DNA from: an uncultured Pelagibacteraceae bacterium
GTDB lineage: Bacteria > Pseudomonadota > Alphaproteobacteria > Pelagibacterales > Pelagibacteraceae
Direction of reading: 5' to 3'
DNA length: 52,425 nt
NCBI GenBank assembly: GCA_902623915.1
Contig: CACNVM010000004.1
Span: 1-52,425, forward strand
This document shows positions 1 to 8,250 of this stretch, piece after piece. Below the pieces are notes generated by a model. That model had not been told where the DNA came from. It did not search any database and worked only from the letters and a program-made list of their open reading frames with translations. Within the stretch, counting starts at the first letter, position 1, and each line of letters starts with the position of its first letter. The position numbers were made by a program, and so were the translations under genes.

Positions 1-1002
1 ACAGATGTAGTAATTGTTGGAGCTGGTCCCGTAGGACTTTTTGCAGTTCATCAACTTGGAATAAAAGGATTAAAATCAGAAGTTATTGATAATTTAGATA
101 AAGCTGGAGGCCAATGTATCGAGCTTTATCCAGACAAACCTATTTATGACATCGCGGGAATTCCAGAGTGTACAGGTGAAGAATTAACAAATAATTTACT
201 AGATCAAATAAAACCATTTAAAACAAATTTCCATTTTAATGAAAGAGTTCAGGAAATAAATAGCGAGGGTGATGATTGGATAATAAAAACAAGTCAAAAT
301 AAAGTTTTTAGTTCACCGAATGTTATAATTGCTGGTGGAGTCGGATCCTTTGAACCAAGAAGATTATCTGTTAAAGATGCAGAAAAATATGAGGGAAAAA
401 ATATTTTTTATTCGATTTCAGACAAAAATATGTTTAAAAATAAAAAAATTTCAATTTTTGGAGGAGGAGACTCAGCTTTGGATTGGGCTCTAGAATTATC
501 AAAAATAGCCAAAGTTACTTTGATTCATAGACGAGAAGAATTCAGAGGTGCTCCTCACACATTAAATCAAATAAAAAAAGAAGGCAAAGTTGACATAAAA
601 ACTAAATTTCAATTATCTTCAATTAGCGGCAAAAATAACATCGAGTCGATTAATATTAAAAATGATGATGGAGAAGAGACAGAAGTTAAAACAGATTATA
701 TTTTAAGTTTCTTTGGATTAATTATGAAGCTAGGTCCTATTGCTGAATGGGGTCTAAACATGGATAAAAAAACAATTAAAGTTAATACTGAAAATTTTGA
801 GACAAATAAAAAAGGAATTTTTGCTATAGGTGATATTTGCACATACCCAGGCAAACTCAAACTTATATTGTCCGGTTTTCATGAGGGTGCCCTAGCATCT
901 GTGGAATGTTTTAAAAGAGCAAGACCTAATGAAAAATACCGTTTTGAATTCACCACTTCTTCAAAAGAGATTCAAGCACGGTTAGGTGTAAAAACTAAGT
1001 GA
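1..1002 (+). CDS. Ferredoxin/flavodoxin-NADP+ reductase, TrxR-like type (5' partial)
   Basis: The frame is open from base 1; about 333 residues are visible and only a few N-terminal residues should be missing. An N-terminal FAD site (GAGPVGLF), an NADP(H)-binding site (GGGDSALD followed by IHRREEFR) and a C-terminal FAD segment (IGDICTYPGK) give the two-domain fold of thioredoxin reductase. The redox CxxC of true thioredoxin reductase is absent from the NADPH domain, which is the hallmark of the YumC-type ferredoxin-NADP+ reductases. It probably moves electrons between NADPH and ferredoxin or flavodoxin in the cytoplasm. The stop overlaps the GTG start of the next gene by four bases, so the two are likely cotranscribed. 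The family is clear; the partner protein is inferred. Confidence 0.85.
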   Translation, partial: TDVVIVGAGPVGLFAVHQLGIKGLKSEVIDNLDKAGGQCIELYPDKPIYDIAGIPECTGEELTNNLLDQIKPFKTNFHFNERVQEINSEGDDWIIKTSQNKVFSSPNVIIAGGVGSFEPRRLSVKDAEKYEGKNIFYSISDKNMFKNKKISIFGGGDSALDWALELSKIAKVTLIHRREEFRGAPHTLNQIKKEGKVDIKTKFQLSSISGKNNIESINIKNDDGEETEVKTDYILSFFGLIMKLGPIAEWGLNMDKKTIKVNTENFETNKKGIFAIGDICTYPGKLKLILSGFHEGALASVECFKRARPNEKYRFEFTTSSKEIQARLGVKTK

Positions 1003-1622
1003 TAGAACTACTTACGGCTAACACACCTAACGGAAAAAAAATTTCAATAATGTTGGAGGAAATAAAATTTGAATATAAAGTTACAAAAGTAAATATTCAA
1101 AAAAATGAACAATTTGATCCTAAATTCAGAGCTATCAGTCCTTTTAGTAAAATTCCTGTTATTATTGACCATGATAATAAAACATCATTATTTGAGTCTG
1201 GGGCAATACTAATGTATCTGGGTGAAAAAAGCGGTAAACTTTATCCAAAAAAAAACAAAAATCTAATTAACCAATGGTTGATGGGACAAATGGCATATGT
1301 TGGACCAATGTTAGGTCAGCACCATCAATTTCATCACTATAATTCTGGGAAAAGTAATTGGGGTGAAGAAAGATACTTTAAAATAGCAAAAAATATTTAT
1401 AAAGATCTTGATGAAAGATTAGGAAAAAGTGAATTTTTGGCAGGAGATTACTCCATTGCTGACATAGCAACTTTCCCATGGATTGCTCGTCATGAGTGGC
1501 ACGATATAGGTCTTAAAAATTTTAAAAACCTGTGTAGATGGTATGAAAATATTTCAAAAAGACAGGCTGTAATTAAAGGATTTGATCTTTTGAAAAGAGA
1601 TGAAAAAATTCCTACAATTTAA
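999..1622 (+). CDS. Glutathione S-transferase, Nu-class (YfcG/YghU-like)
   Basis: This 207-residue protein begins at GTG inside the stop of the reductase gene. The N-terminal thioredoxin-like domain carries TANTPNGKK, matching the T-x-N-G-x-K glutathione/disulfide site of E. coli YfcG and YghU, then FSKIPVI with the cis-Pro, and ESGAILMYL, the usual glutathione gamma-Glu contact. The C-terminal helical domain ends with YSIADIATFPW, the conserved N-capping region of GSTs. Nu-class enzymes act mainly as glutathione-dependent disulfide reductases or peroxidases, so a redox role beside the flavoprotein reductase is plausible but inferred. The 3' end overlaps the end of convergent dksA by four bases. 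Confidence 0.88.
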   Translation: MIELLTANTPNGKKISIMLEEIKFEYKVTKVNIQKNEQFDPKFRAISPFSKIPVIIDHDNKTSLFESGAILMYLGEKSGKLYPKKNKNLINQWLMGQMAYVGPMLGQHHQFHHYNSGKSNWGEERYFKIAKNIYKDLDERLGKSEFLAGDYSIADIATFPWIARHEWHDIGLKNFKNLCRWYENISKRQAVIKGFDLLKRDEKIPTI

Positions 1623-2041
1623 TTATCTACGTATATTTTTTCTTCTTGCTCATGTTTTTCTTGAGCCTGAATACTTAAAGTAGCAATTGGTCTTGCAATC
1701 AATCTTTTTAAACCGATCGGTTCACCAGTTTCTACACAATAGCCGTAAGTATCATCTTTTAACCTTCTCAAGGCAGAGTCGATTTTATTTACTAATTTTC
1801 TTCTTCTATTAGATGCTCTCATCTCTACAGTTTTTTCTGTGTAAGAAGATGCTTGATCAATAATATCTGCTGACGCACTATTATCATCAAGATTACTCAA
1901 AGCTACACTTTCGTTATTTGATTTGATAATCTCTTTTCTCCACTCAAGCAACTTTTCAGTAAAAAATTTTTTGTGCTTGGCACACATGTATTTTTCTTTG
2001 TTATTAGGAGTGTATTTTTTTTTCGAAGCCTTTTTGACCAT
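1619..2041 (-). CDS. dksA: RNA polymerase-binding transcription factor DksA
   Basis: The 140-residue protein has the DksA plan: a basic N-terminus, a coiled-coil hairpin with an acidic tip (SADIIDQAS, the D-x-x-D-x-A motif that enters the RNA polymerase secondary channel) and a C-terminal zinc-finger-like region. Of the four classical zinc cysteines only the first is kept (YGYCVETGEPIG); the partners are Thr, Ala and Ser. This is common in alphaproteobacterial DksA and should not be read as a broken gene. It works with ppGpp to tune rRNA and amino-acid promoters. A good promoter ends only about 16 bases before the ATG and no Shine-Dalgarno is visible, so the mRNA leader is very short. Confidence 0.92.
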   Translation of the reverse strand: MVKKASKKKYTPNNKEKYMCAKHKKFFTEKLLEWRKEIIKSNNESVALSNLDDNSASADIIDQASSYTEKTVEMRASNRRRKLVNKIDSALRRLKDDTYGYCVETGEPIGLKRLIARPIATLSIQAQEKHEQEEKIYVDN

Positions 2042-2056
2042 ATTTTAAACTTGGGG

Positions 2057-2084
2057 AGTATATTAACGTTTATATTAGTGTCAA
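2057..2084 (-). promoter_or_regulatory. dksA promoter (-35 TTGACA, -10 TATACT)
   Basis: On the minus strand a perfect TTGACA (2079-2084) is followed after 16 bases by TATACT (2057-2062), five of six matches to the sigma70 -10 consensus. Transcription would start near 2050, about nine bases before the dksA ATG, giving a nearly leaderless mRNA. This is the best-matching sigma70 promoter I saw in the window. Confidence 0.6.
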
Positions 2085-2116
2085 TATAATTTAAGTTATA
2101 AATATAGTTAAATTTT

Positions 2117-3448
2117 ATGACAAAAAATCCATCAAAGATATTTTTTTTGTTACTAATTGTTCATTTGTTGATCTGGACACTGATTCCTTCTTTAACTAAC
2201 AACAACCTTCCTTTGGATACTATTGAGGCTTTAGCGTGGGGCAGTAACTTAGATTGGGGATTTAATAAACATCCACCTCTAAGTGCTTTTGCAGTTGAAA
2301 TTTTTTATAAAATTTTCGGAAGTCAAGATTGGGCCTACTATTTATTAAGCCAAATTTTTGTAGTGGTAGCTTTTTTTGTGGTCTATAAATTTTCAGAGGA
2401 AATTTTAATTAATCAAAAACTCGCTCTTTTATCAGTACTTCTAATTGAGGGTATTTACTTTTATAATTTTACAACTCCAGAATTTAACGTAAATATTGCT
2501 CAATTACCTTTTTGGGCACTCACTATTTATTGTTCCTGGAGATGTATTAAATACGATAAGGCAATAGACTATATATATTTAGGTTTATTCGCTGGTTTAG
2601 GAATTTTATCAAAATATCTTTTTATTTATTTAATTATAGGTATAAAAATTGTTTTTATTTACTTTATAAAAAAAGGAAAAAAAATTAATTTTTCACATTA
2701 TTTTATTGCAGGTCCAATAACCTTATTAATTTTATTCCCCCATTTAATTTGGTTAACTGATAACAACTATATTACTATATTTTATGGTCTTCAAAGAACT
2801 GGTGGAGTAGGGGGGTTTCTAGACCACTTAATTTATCCTCTAATATTTCTAGGGAAGCAAATTGGTCTATTGATTCCTTTTCTTTTAATGTCTTTTTTTC
2901 TTATAAAAAAAATAAAATTTAAAATAAATTTAAAAGATGAAAAATTGGTATTTCTACTTTTAACAACTATTATGCCAATATTTTTGATGTTATTAACTTC
3001 AATGATAATGGGGGCAAAAATTAGAACAATGTGGATGACACCTTTTTACTTATTTGCTGGAACCTTTGTTATTTATATTTTTAAATCACAAATAAATTTA
3101 AATAAACTAAAAAATTTCACTGCTGTATTTGTATTTTTATTTCTTATTTCACCATTTACTTATGCATATATTTCAATTACCAAAACAGATAAAAGAACAG
3201 ATTTTCCAGGAAAAGAAAAGGCTGATAAAATTCAGAGTGCGTGGAATAAAAAATATAAAAGCGAAATAGAATTTGTAGTTGGTGATGAATGGTACGGGGG
3301 AAATTTATCCTATCATCTTGAATCTAGACCTAAATGGATATCAATAAATGATAAAAAGGCATATGAACTCATAAAATCAAAAGATAGAATGGGTGGAGCA
3401 ATGAGTCTTGAAAATATTTATCCAGCATTAATTATAGGGAATAAATGA
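2117..3448 (+). CDS. GT39-family (ArnT/PMT-like) membrane glycosyltransferase
   Basis: A 443-residue protein with many hydrophobic segments. After the first membrane helix, the first loop carries acidic residues (LPLDTIEALAW) and FNKHPPLSAF. This D-x-E plus HPPL layout is typical of bacterial GT39/GT83 enzymes, which take a sugar from a polyprenyl-phosphate carrier and pass it to lipid A, protein or glycan on the periplasmic side. A soluble C-terminal tail follows the last helix. The stop overlaps the start of the GT2 gene (ATGA), and that enzyme class makes the polyprenyl-phosphate sugar donor, so the two likely form one pathway. Sugar and acceptor cannot be told from sequence. Confidence 0.8.
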   Translation: MTKNPSKIFFLLLIVHLLIWTLIPSLTNNNLPLDTIEALAWGSNLDWGFNKHPPLSAFAVEIFYKIFGSQDWAYYLLSQIFVVVAFFVVYKFSEEILINQKLALLSVLLIEGIYFYNFTTPEFNVNIAQLPFWALTIYCSWRCIKYDKAIDYIYLGLFAGLGILSKYLFIYLIIGIKIVFIYFIKKGKKINFSHYFIAGPITLLILFPHLIWLTDNNYITIFYGLQRTGGVGGFLDHLIYPLIFLGKQIGLLIPFLLMSFFLIKKIKFKINLKDEKLVFLLLTTIMPIFLMLLTSMIMGAKIRTMWMTPFYLFAGTFVIYIFKSQINLNKLKNFTAVFVFLFLISPFTYAYISITKTDKRTDFPGKEKADKIQSAWNKKYKSEIEFVVGDEWYGGNLSYHLESRPKWISINDKKAYELIKSKDRMGGAMSLENIYPALIIGNK

Positions 3449-4317
3449 AAAAAATTAAAATTTTAATACCCATTTATAACGATTGGAAATCCCTAATTAA
3501 ACTTCTGGATGAAATAAATGAGGTTATTTCAGATATTAAAAATACCGAATTTGATTGTATGATAGTGAACGATGCATCCACTATTACATCACCTGAAATC
3601 AAAGTTCCTAAAAATATTAAAAAAATTGAGATATTTAATATGAAACAAAATAGGGGACATGGTAGATGTAATGCTTTTGCTATAAGGTATCTATCAAAAA
3701 AGGGTAACTTTGATCATTTAATTGTTATGGATGGCGATGGTGAAGATAGACCAGAGGAAATAAAATATCTAGTCAACCAAGCTTTGGAAGACGAGAATAT
3801 ATCTGTTGTTGCAAAAAGAGTAAAAAGGTCCGAGGGATTTTTGTTTCAAATACTTTACGAGACTCACAAACTAATAACTTTAGTTTTCACAGGCAAACAA
3901 ATAAATTTTGGAAACTACAGTTGCTTAACAAAAAAAGATGTTATTACTTTGTCCCAGCAAGAAAGTTTATGGAGTAGTTTTTCTGGAACATTAAAAAAAT
4001 CAATTAGCAGATTAAACACAATTAATTCCACTAGAGGTTTAAGATATTTTGGCCCATCTAAAATGTCCCTTTTAAATCTTGGAATTCATTCTTTTTCAAT
4101 AATTGCTGTTTTTAAATCTCAAGTTTTTCTAAGAGGATTAATATTTGGAATATTAATTTATGTTTTTAAAAGTATATTAGGCAACTCTACTAATTATTTA
4201 ATTTTAGCTTTAATTACTTTCCTAGCTCTAATATACCTTAACTCTTTTAGGGAGAGCATTCAGGATTTTGTTAAGTCAGAAGAAAACGTTGATAATGTTA
4301 AAACATATACACAATAA
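3445..4317 (+). CDS. GT2 glycosyltransferase, polyprenyl-phosphate sugar synthase-like
   Basis: A 290-residue protein with a GT-A domain: PIYNDW near the N-terminus, VNDAST for nucleotide binding, and MDGDGEDRPEEI containing the DxD-type metal site. Two hydrophobic segments follow at about residues 210-265. This matches DPM1/ArnC/GtrB-type enzymes that transfer a sugar from a nucleotide to undecaprenyl phosphate at the inner membrane. It overlaps the upstream GT39 gene by four bases, so it probably makes that enzyme's lipid-linked donor. The product sugar is unknown. Confidence 0.8.
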   Translation: MKKIKILIPIYNDWKSLIKLLDEINEVISDIKNTEFDCMIVNDASTITSPEIKVPKNIKKIEIFNMKQNRGHGRCNAFAIRYLSKKGNFDHLIVMDGDGEDRPEEIKYLVNQALEDENISVVAKRVKRSEGFLFQILYETHKLITLVFTGKQINFGNYSCLTKKDVITLSQQESLWSSFSGTLKKSISRLNTINSTRGLRYFGPSKMSLLNLGIHSFSIIAVFKSQVFLRGLIFGILIYVFKSILGNSTNYLILALITFLALIYLNSFRESIQDFVKSEENVDNVKTYTQ

Positions 4318-4342
4318 AAGGTTGTATTTTGAGTCTGTATTA

Positions 4343-4369
4343 GAATCAAAAGTGAATCAAAACGTGAAC
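4343..4369 (+). repeat. Short direct repeat upstream of the GFA gene
   Basis: GAATCAAAAGT (4343-4353) is followed directly by GAATCAAAACGT (4354-4365) and then GAAC, in the 115-base gap before the GFA-family gene. The right part and its flank (CAAAACGTGAACATTTAAA) resemble the sequence in front of recA (CAAAATGTGTACATTTAAA). It may be a protein-binding site; the spacing is loosely like the alphaproteobacterial GAAC-N7-GAAC LexA box, but the match is imperfect. Confidence 0.3.
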
Positions 4370-4432
4370 ATTTAAATAAATGATGAACTTTGTGTGGATA
4401 TCTTTTATTAATTTAATTCTAAGGGAACCAAA

Positions 4433-4804
4433 ATGTCAAAAAGAAAATTAAGTTGTCACTGCGGTGGAGTAGAGGGTCAGGTTGAAGTGCCGGAAACTGG
4501 ATTTGAAAAAATTATGCGGTGCAATTGTTCTATATGCAAAAGAAAAGGGTACATTATTGGAGTTGCAGGTCCAAATGATTTTGAAATTACAAAAGGAGAA
4601 AAACTTTTAAAACTTTATCAATTTCATTCTAAAACCGCAAAACATTATTTTTGTACAATTTGTGGTATACACACACATAACAGACCAAGAAGAGATCCTA
4701 AAATTTATGGTATAAATATCGCGTGTGTAGAAGGAATAAAACCATTTGATCTAAAAAATATTCCTGTTATCGATGGTGAAAACCACCCTCATGATAAAAA
4801 GTGA
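4433..4804 (+). CDS. GFA-family zinc protein (glutathione-dependent formaldehyde-activating enzyme/CENP-V fold)
   Basis: The 123-residue protein carries all metal cysteines of the GFA fold in order: SCHCGGVEG near the N-terminus, RCNCSICKRKG, and FCTICGIHTHNRP. These bind two zinc ions in the family. GFA was first proposed to speed the reaction of formaldehyde with glutathione, though later work questions catalysis for some members; glutathione-adduct chemistry is the fair general statement. SAR11 cells oxidise C1 compounds, so a formaldehyde link is plausible but inferred. A clear AAGGGA ribosome-binding site precedes the ATG. The 3' end overlaps the glycerate kinase gene. Confidence 0.87.
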   Translation: MSKRKLSCHCGGVEGQVEVPETGFEKIMRCNCSICKRKGYIIGVAGPNDFEITKGEKLLKLYQFHSKTAKHYFCTICGIHTHNRPRRDPKIYGINIACVEGIKPFDLKNIPVIDGENHPHDKK

Positions 4805-5681
4805 TTATTTAAAATATTTAAAAAAACAAGAGGTTTACGGCAAACCTATCATCGACAAAATAGAAAAATTAAATAAATTTTACTTACCATTGTCAGAATG
4901 GATTTATTCAATTTATAGTAAAGATTTTAAAACAAAAATAATTGGTTTGTCTGGTGGTCAAGGAGCAGGCAAAAGTACGATTACAGGAATATTAAAATTA
5001 ATTTTAAAGAAAAAATATGGTTTAAATATTTGTGTATTTTCTATAGATGACTTTTACAAAACAAAAAATGAAAGACTAAGAATGTCAAAGAAAAAACACC
5101 CATTATTTATTACAAGGGGTGTACCTGGTACTCACGATATAACATTATTAAATCAAATAATAAGAAAACTTAAACAAAAAAAATTTAGAACAGTTTTAAT
5201 ACCAAAATTTGATAAATCTAAAGACGACAGACTCAGAAAAAACAAATGGCAAAAAATTAAAATTAAACCGGATATAATTATTTTTGAGGGTTGGTGCGTT
5301 GGTGCCACACATCAAAACAATAATGAATTAAAAAGACCACTCAATTTAATTGAAAAAAAATATGATGGAAATCTTAAATGGAGAAAAACGGTGAATAATT
5401 TAATCAAAAAAAGGTACAAAAATATATTCAATAAGATCGACAAAATAGTTTTCTTAAAAGTCCCTCATTTTAATTATATTATAAAGTGGAGATGGCTTCA
5501 GGAGCAAAAAATGAAATTGACAACAAAAAGTAAAAAGACTATGTCAAAAACACAAGTAAAGGAATTTATTATGTTTTATGAAAGATTAACTAAGCATATG
5601 ATGAAAAATTATTCAAAGATATCAGATTTAACAATTTTCTTGGATAAAAACCATAGATCAAAAAAAATATTAATCAATTAA
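4791..5681 (+). CDS. D-glycerate 3-kinase (GLYK/Tda10 P-loop family)
   Basis: About 296 residues from this ATG; an in-frame ATG at 4773 would add six residues and neither start has a strong ribosome site. A Walker A motif (GLSGGQGAGKST) is followed by FSIDDFYKT, TRGVPGTHD and FEGWCVGA, all diagnostic for the plant/cyanobacterial D-glycerate 3-kinase family and yeast Tda10. This separates it from the GckA and GarK glycerate kinases. The reaction is D-glycerate + ATP to 3-phosphoglycerate, feeding glycolate- and serine-derived carbon into central metabolism. It overlaps the end of the GFA gene by 14 bases and ends four bases before tolC. Confidence 0.83.
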   Translation: MIKSDYLKYLKKQEVYGKPIIDKIEKLNKFYLPLSEWIYSIYSKDFKTKIIGLSGGQGAGKSTITGILKLILKKKYGLNICVFSIDDFYKTKNERLRMSKKKHPLFITRGVPGTHDITLLNQIIRKLKQKKFRTVLIPKFDKSKDDRLRKNKWQKIKIKPDIIIFEGWCVGATHQNNNELKRPLNLIEKKYDGNLKWRKTVNNLIKKRYKNIFNKIDKIVFLKVPHFNYIIKWRWLQEQKMKLTTKSKKTMSKTQVKEFIMFYERLTKHMMKNYSKISDLTIFLDKNHRSKKILIN

Positions 5682-5685
5682 ATTT

Positions 5686-6972
5686 ATGAAAAAGATATTT
5701 TTTATTATTATTTTTTATTTATTTTGCACAAATATTAGCGCACAAGATGTTATAAAAACTTTATCTGATGCATTTAAAAATAATTCAAAATTAAATGCTG
5801 AAAGAGCAAGTTTAAATGCAACAAAACAAGATGTAAACATCTCCAGAGGAGAATTTTTACCGTCAGTAACCATTTCAGGAAATATATCGAGCCAGGAAGA
5901 TACAAATAGAACAAATCAATCTGGAGAAAAATTGACAAATACAAATTCAACACCTGAGACCAGATCCATTTTAATTGAGCAAAAAATTTTTAGTGGTTTC
6001 AGTAATTACAATAATCTTAAAAAATCACAGCTCGAATTAGAGTACGCAAAATATGAACTTATAAAACTAGAACAAGAGGTTATATTAAGTGCAGCAACCG
6101 CATACTATAATTTAGGATATAATTTTAAAAACCTAGAATTTAACCAATTAAACGTTGACCTTTTTGAAAGACAGGTTGAAAGTGATAGATCACGATTAGA
6201 AAGAGGCGAAATAAGCCTAACCGATTTTGCTCAATCAGAATCATCTCTCGCTGGCGCGCAAGCAAAATTAATAACTGCCCGAAATGAGCTTATATCCGGC
6301 AAAAAGAACTTTCAAAAAATCATAGGTTCCAAGTCTCCAGATGAGATTAATCTATCATTTATACCTAATTTGAGTACACCAACGAGCTTAAGAACAGCCT
6401 CTGTGATCTCTGATCAAATAAATCCCAGATTAAATTTAGCTAAGATAGATTTAGAAATTGCAAAAAAAGAACTTTTTGCAGCAAGAGGCGATTTAAGCCC
6501 ATCAGCTTCCATATCTTACGAAAAGAAAAAAAACTACGACTTAAGCACCACAGTTGATGAAAGAGAACAAGAAGAAGTGAAAGCAACTGTTAAGTGGCCA
6601 CTTTTCAAAGGTGGAAAGAATATATCGTCAGTAAAAAAAGCGGAGTTTAGAGTAGAGGAAAAAAAACTACTTTTTGAGGATATATCAGATCAAGTTAGTA
6701 TAGATACTGCAAATGCTTGGACAAACTATAATTCATCTAAAAGCATACTAGATGCTACAACAGCCCAGTTAAAAGCTGCTGAAATAGCTAATGAGGGCAT
6801 CACACTTGAATACGATTCAGGTAATGAGAGAACTACACTAGAAGTTATCCAATCCAGAACACTTCTTTTAGAGGCCAGAACAAGCTATGCAAACGCACAA
6901 AAAAATTTTGCAATAGCGCAATTTAGTTTGCTCGCGTCTATTGGCGATCTTTTCTTAGAAAATATTAGGTAA
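5686..6972 (+). CDS. tolC: TolC-family outer membrane efflux/secretion channel
   Basis: The 428-residue protein has a cleavable signal peptide (cut expected near residue 19, after NISA) and two related long alpha-helical halves, each with the TolC pattern of Ala/Asn/Leu heptads (VILSAATAYYNLGYN in the first half, VSIDTANAWTNYNSS in the second). Between them sit short beta segments (KATVKWPLFKGGKNI) like the strands of the trimeric outer-membrane barrel. It should form the outer exit duct for type I secretion or RND/ABC efflux pumps. No inner-membrane pump partner lies next to it; the RND protein at 19.4-21.9 kb is of the MMPL type and is not a clear partner. Confidence 0.88.
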   Translation: MKKIFFIIIFYLFCTNISAQDVIKTLSDAFKNNSKLNAERASLNATKQDVNISRGEFLPSVTISGNISSQEDTNRTNQSGEKLTNTNSTPETRSILIEQKIFSGFSNYNNLKKSQLELEYAKYELIKLEQEVILSAATAYYNLGYNFKNLEFNQLNVDLFERQVESDRSRLERGEISLTDFAQSESSLAGAQAKLITARNELISGKKNFQKIIGSKSPDEINLSFIPNLSTPTSLRTASVISDQINPRLNLAKIDLEIAKKELFAARGDLSPSASISYEKKKNYDLSTTVDEREQEEVKATVKWPLFKGGKNISSVKKAEFRVEEKKLLFEDISDQVSIDTANAWTNYNSSKSILDATTAQLKAAEIANEGITLEYDSGNERTTLEVIQSRTLLLEARTSYANAQKNFAIAQFSLLASIGDLFLENIR

Positions 6973-6992
6973 ATTAATATATTATTTTAAGA

Positions 6993-7020
6993 TTGATTAA
7001 AAGAACAAAATGTGTACATT
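6993..7020 (+). promoter_or_regulatory. Putative recA promoter overlapping a LexA-like box
   Basis: TTGATT (6993-6998) and TACATT (7015-7020), 16 bases apart, fit a sigma70 promoter. Between and over them lies GAAC-N7-GTAC (7003-7017), one base off the GAAC-N7-GAAC LexA site known for alphaproteobacteria. A repressor bound here would block RNA polymerase, as expected for an SOS-controlled recA. Sequence match only; whether this organism has lexA is not shown in the window. Confidence 0.4.
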
Positions 7021-7057
7021 TAAAACATTGATTCGTAATTAAAAAAAGGAAAAAAAA

Positions 7058-8149
7058 ATGACTAAAAATAATTTAAAAGTAGTTAAGTCTGACTCTAAGA
7101 AAGAGCAAGAGATTAAAGAAAAAAACAAGGCATTGAACGCCGCAATTAGCCAAATCGACGATAATTTTGGTAAGGGCTCAGTAATGCGTTTAGGTCAACA
7201 ACAAGCAATGGATGTTGAGTCTATCTCGACTGGATCTTTAAGTTTAGACTTAGCATTAGGAATAGGCGGATTACCTAAAGGAAGAGTTATAGAGATTTAT
7301 GGCCCAGAGTCATCAGGTAAAACGACGTTAGCTTTACAAGTTGTTGCTGAAGCCCAAAAAGCTGGTGGAATTTGTGGTTTTGTTGATGCAGAACATGCTT
7401 TAGACCCTGTATATGCTAAAAAATTAGGTGTTAAAACAGATGACCTATTGATTTCACAACCAGATACCGGAGAACAAGCATTGGAAATCGCAGATACATT
7501 AATAAAATCTGGATCATTATCAGTTTTAGTAGTCGACTCTGTTGCAGCTTTAACTCCAAAAGCTGAATTAGAGGGTGAAATGGGTGATCATCACGTTGGT
7601 CTACAGTCAAGATTGATGAGTCAGGCTTTAAGAAAATTAACCGGTTCAATTTCTAAATCAAACACAATGGTCATTTTTATTAATCAAATAAGAATGAAGA
7701 TCGGAGTGATGTTTGGAAACCCAGAAACTACATCAGGAGGAAATGCGCTTAAATTTTATTCGTCAGTACGTATGGATATAAGAAGAATAGGCGCTATCAA
7801 AGAAAAAGATCAAATCATTGGAAATAGCACAAGAGTTAAAGTTGTTAAAAATAAAGTAGCGCCACCATTTAAAATGGTTGAATTTGATCTTATGTATGGA
7901 AAAGGTATCAGTAAATCAGGCGAATTAATTGATCTTGGTGCGAAAGCAGATGTAGTAGAGAAATCTGGTGCATGGTACGCATATAAGGGAGAAAAAATTG
8001 GCCAAGGTAGAGAGAACGCTAAACTTTATTTAGAAAAGAATCCAAAAGTAGCGGATGAGATTGAAACAGCTATCAGAACTAAAGCTGGGTTGATATCAAA
8101 AAAAATTGAAGGAAATCCAACTCCTAAAGAAAAAGAAACAGATAAATAA
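7058..8149 (+). CDS. recA: Recombinase RecA
   Basis: The 363-residue product is full length for RecA. Walker A is GPESSGKTT (residues 82-90), Walker B is in [11 protein letters not shown], and the loop region [19 protein letters not shown] and the DNA-binding segment are intact. A purine-rich AAAAGGA ribosome site lies just before the ATG. RecA forms ATP-dependent filaments on single-stranded DNA for recombination and repair and triggers LexA autocleavage where LexA exists. It is monocistronic here, with a promoter-like region in front and a strong terminator hairpin behind. Confidence 0.98.
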   Translation: MTKNNLKVVKSDSKKEQEIKEKNKALNAAISQIDDNFGKGSVMRLGQQQAMDVESISTGSLSLDLALGIGGLPKGRVIEIYGPESSGKTTLALQVVAEAQKAGGICGFVDAEHALDPVYAKKLGVKTDDLLISQPDTGEQALEIADTLIKSGSLSVLVVDSVAALTPKAELEGEMGDHHVGLQSRLMSQALRKLTGSISKSNTMVIFINQIRMKIGVMFGNPETTSGGNALKFYSSVRMDIRRIGAIKEKDQIIGNSTRVKVVKNKVAPPFKMVEFDLMYGKGISKSGELIDLGAKADVVEKSGAWYAYKGEKIGQGRENAKLYLEKNPKVADEIETAIRTKAGLISKKIEGNPTPKEKETDK

Positions 8150-8170
8150 CGATATTTTCATTATACTCTC

Positions 8171-8208
8171 CACACGAAAGGTGCCCCTCGCACCTTTCGT
8201 GTGATTTC
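8171..8208 (+). terminator. Rho-independent terminator after recA
   Basis: A perfect 13-bp inverted repeat (CACACGAAAGGTG at 8171-8183 and its complement at 8191-8203) with a 7-base loop CCCCTCG, followed by a modest T-rich tail (ATTTCTTATTA). It is the only strong, GC-containing hairpin in an intergenic gap of this window, 21 bases after the recA stop and before alaS. Confidence 0.85.
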
Positions 8209-8250
8209 TTATTATAGACATCAAATAAAATATCTGTATTTAATAGACAT

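Noticed and set aside
1619-2041. Missing zinc-finger cysteines in DksA as a sign of decay.
   Set aside because: The same pattern is usual in alphaproteobacterial DksA, and the coiled-coil tip is intact.
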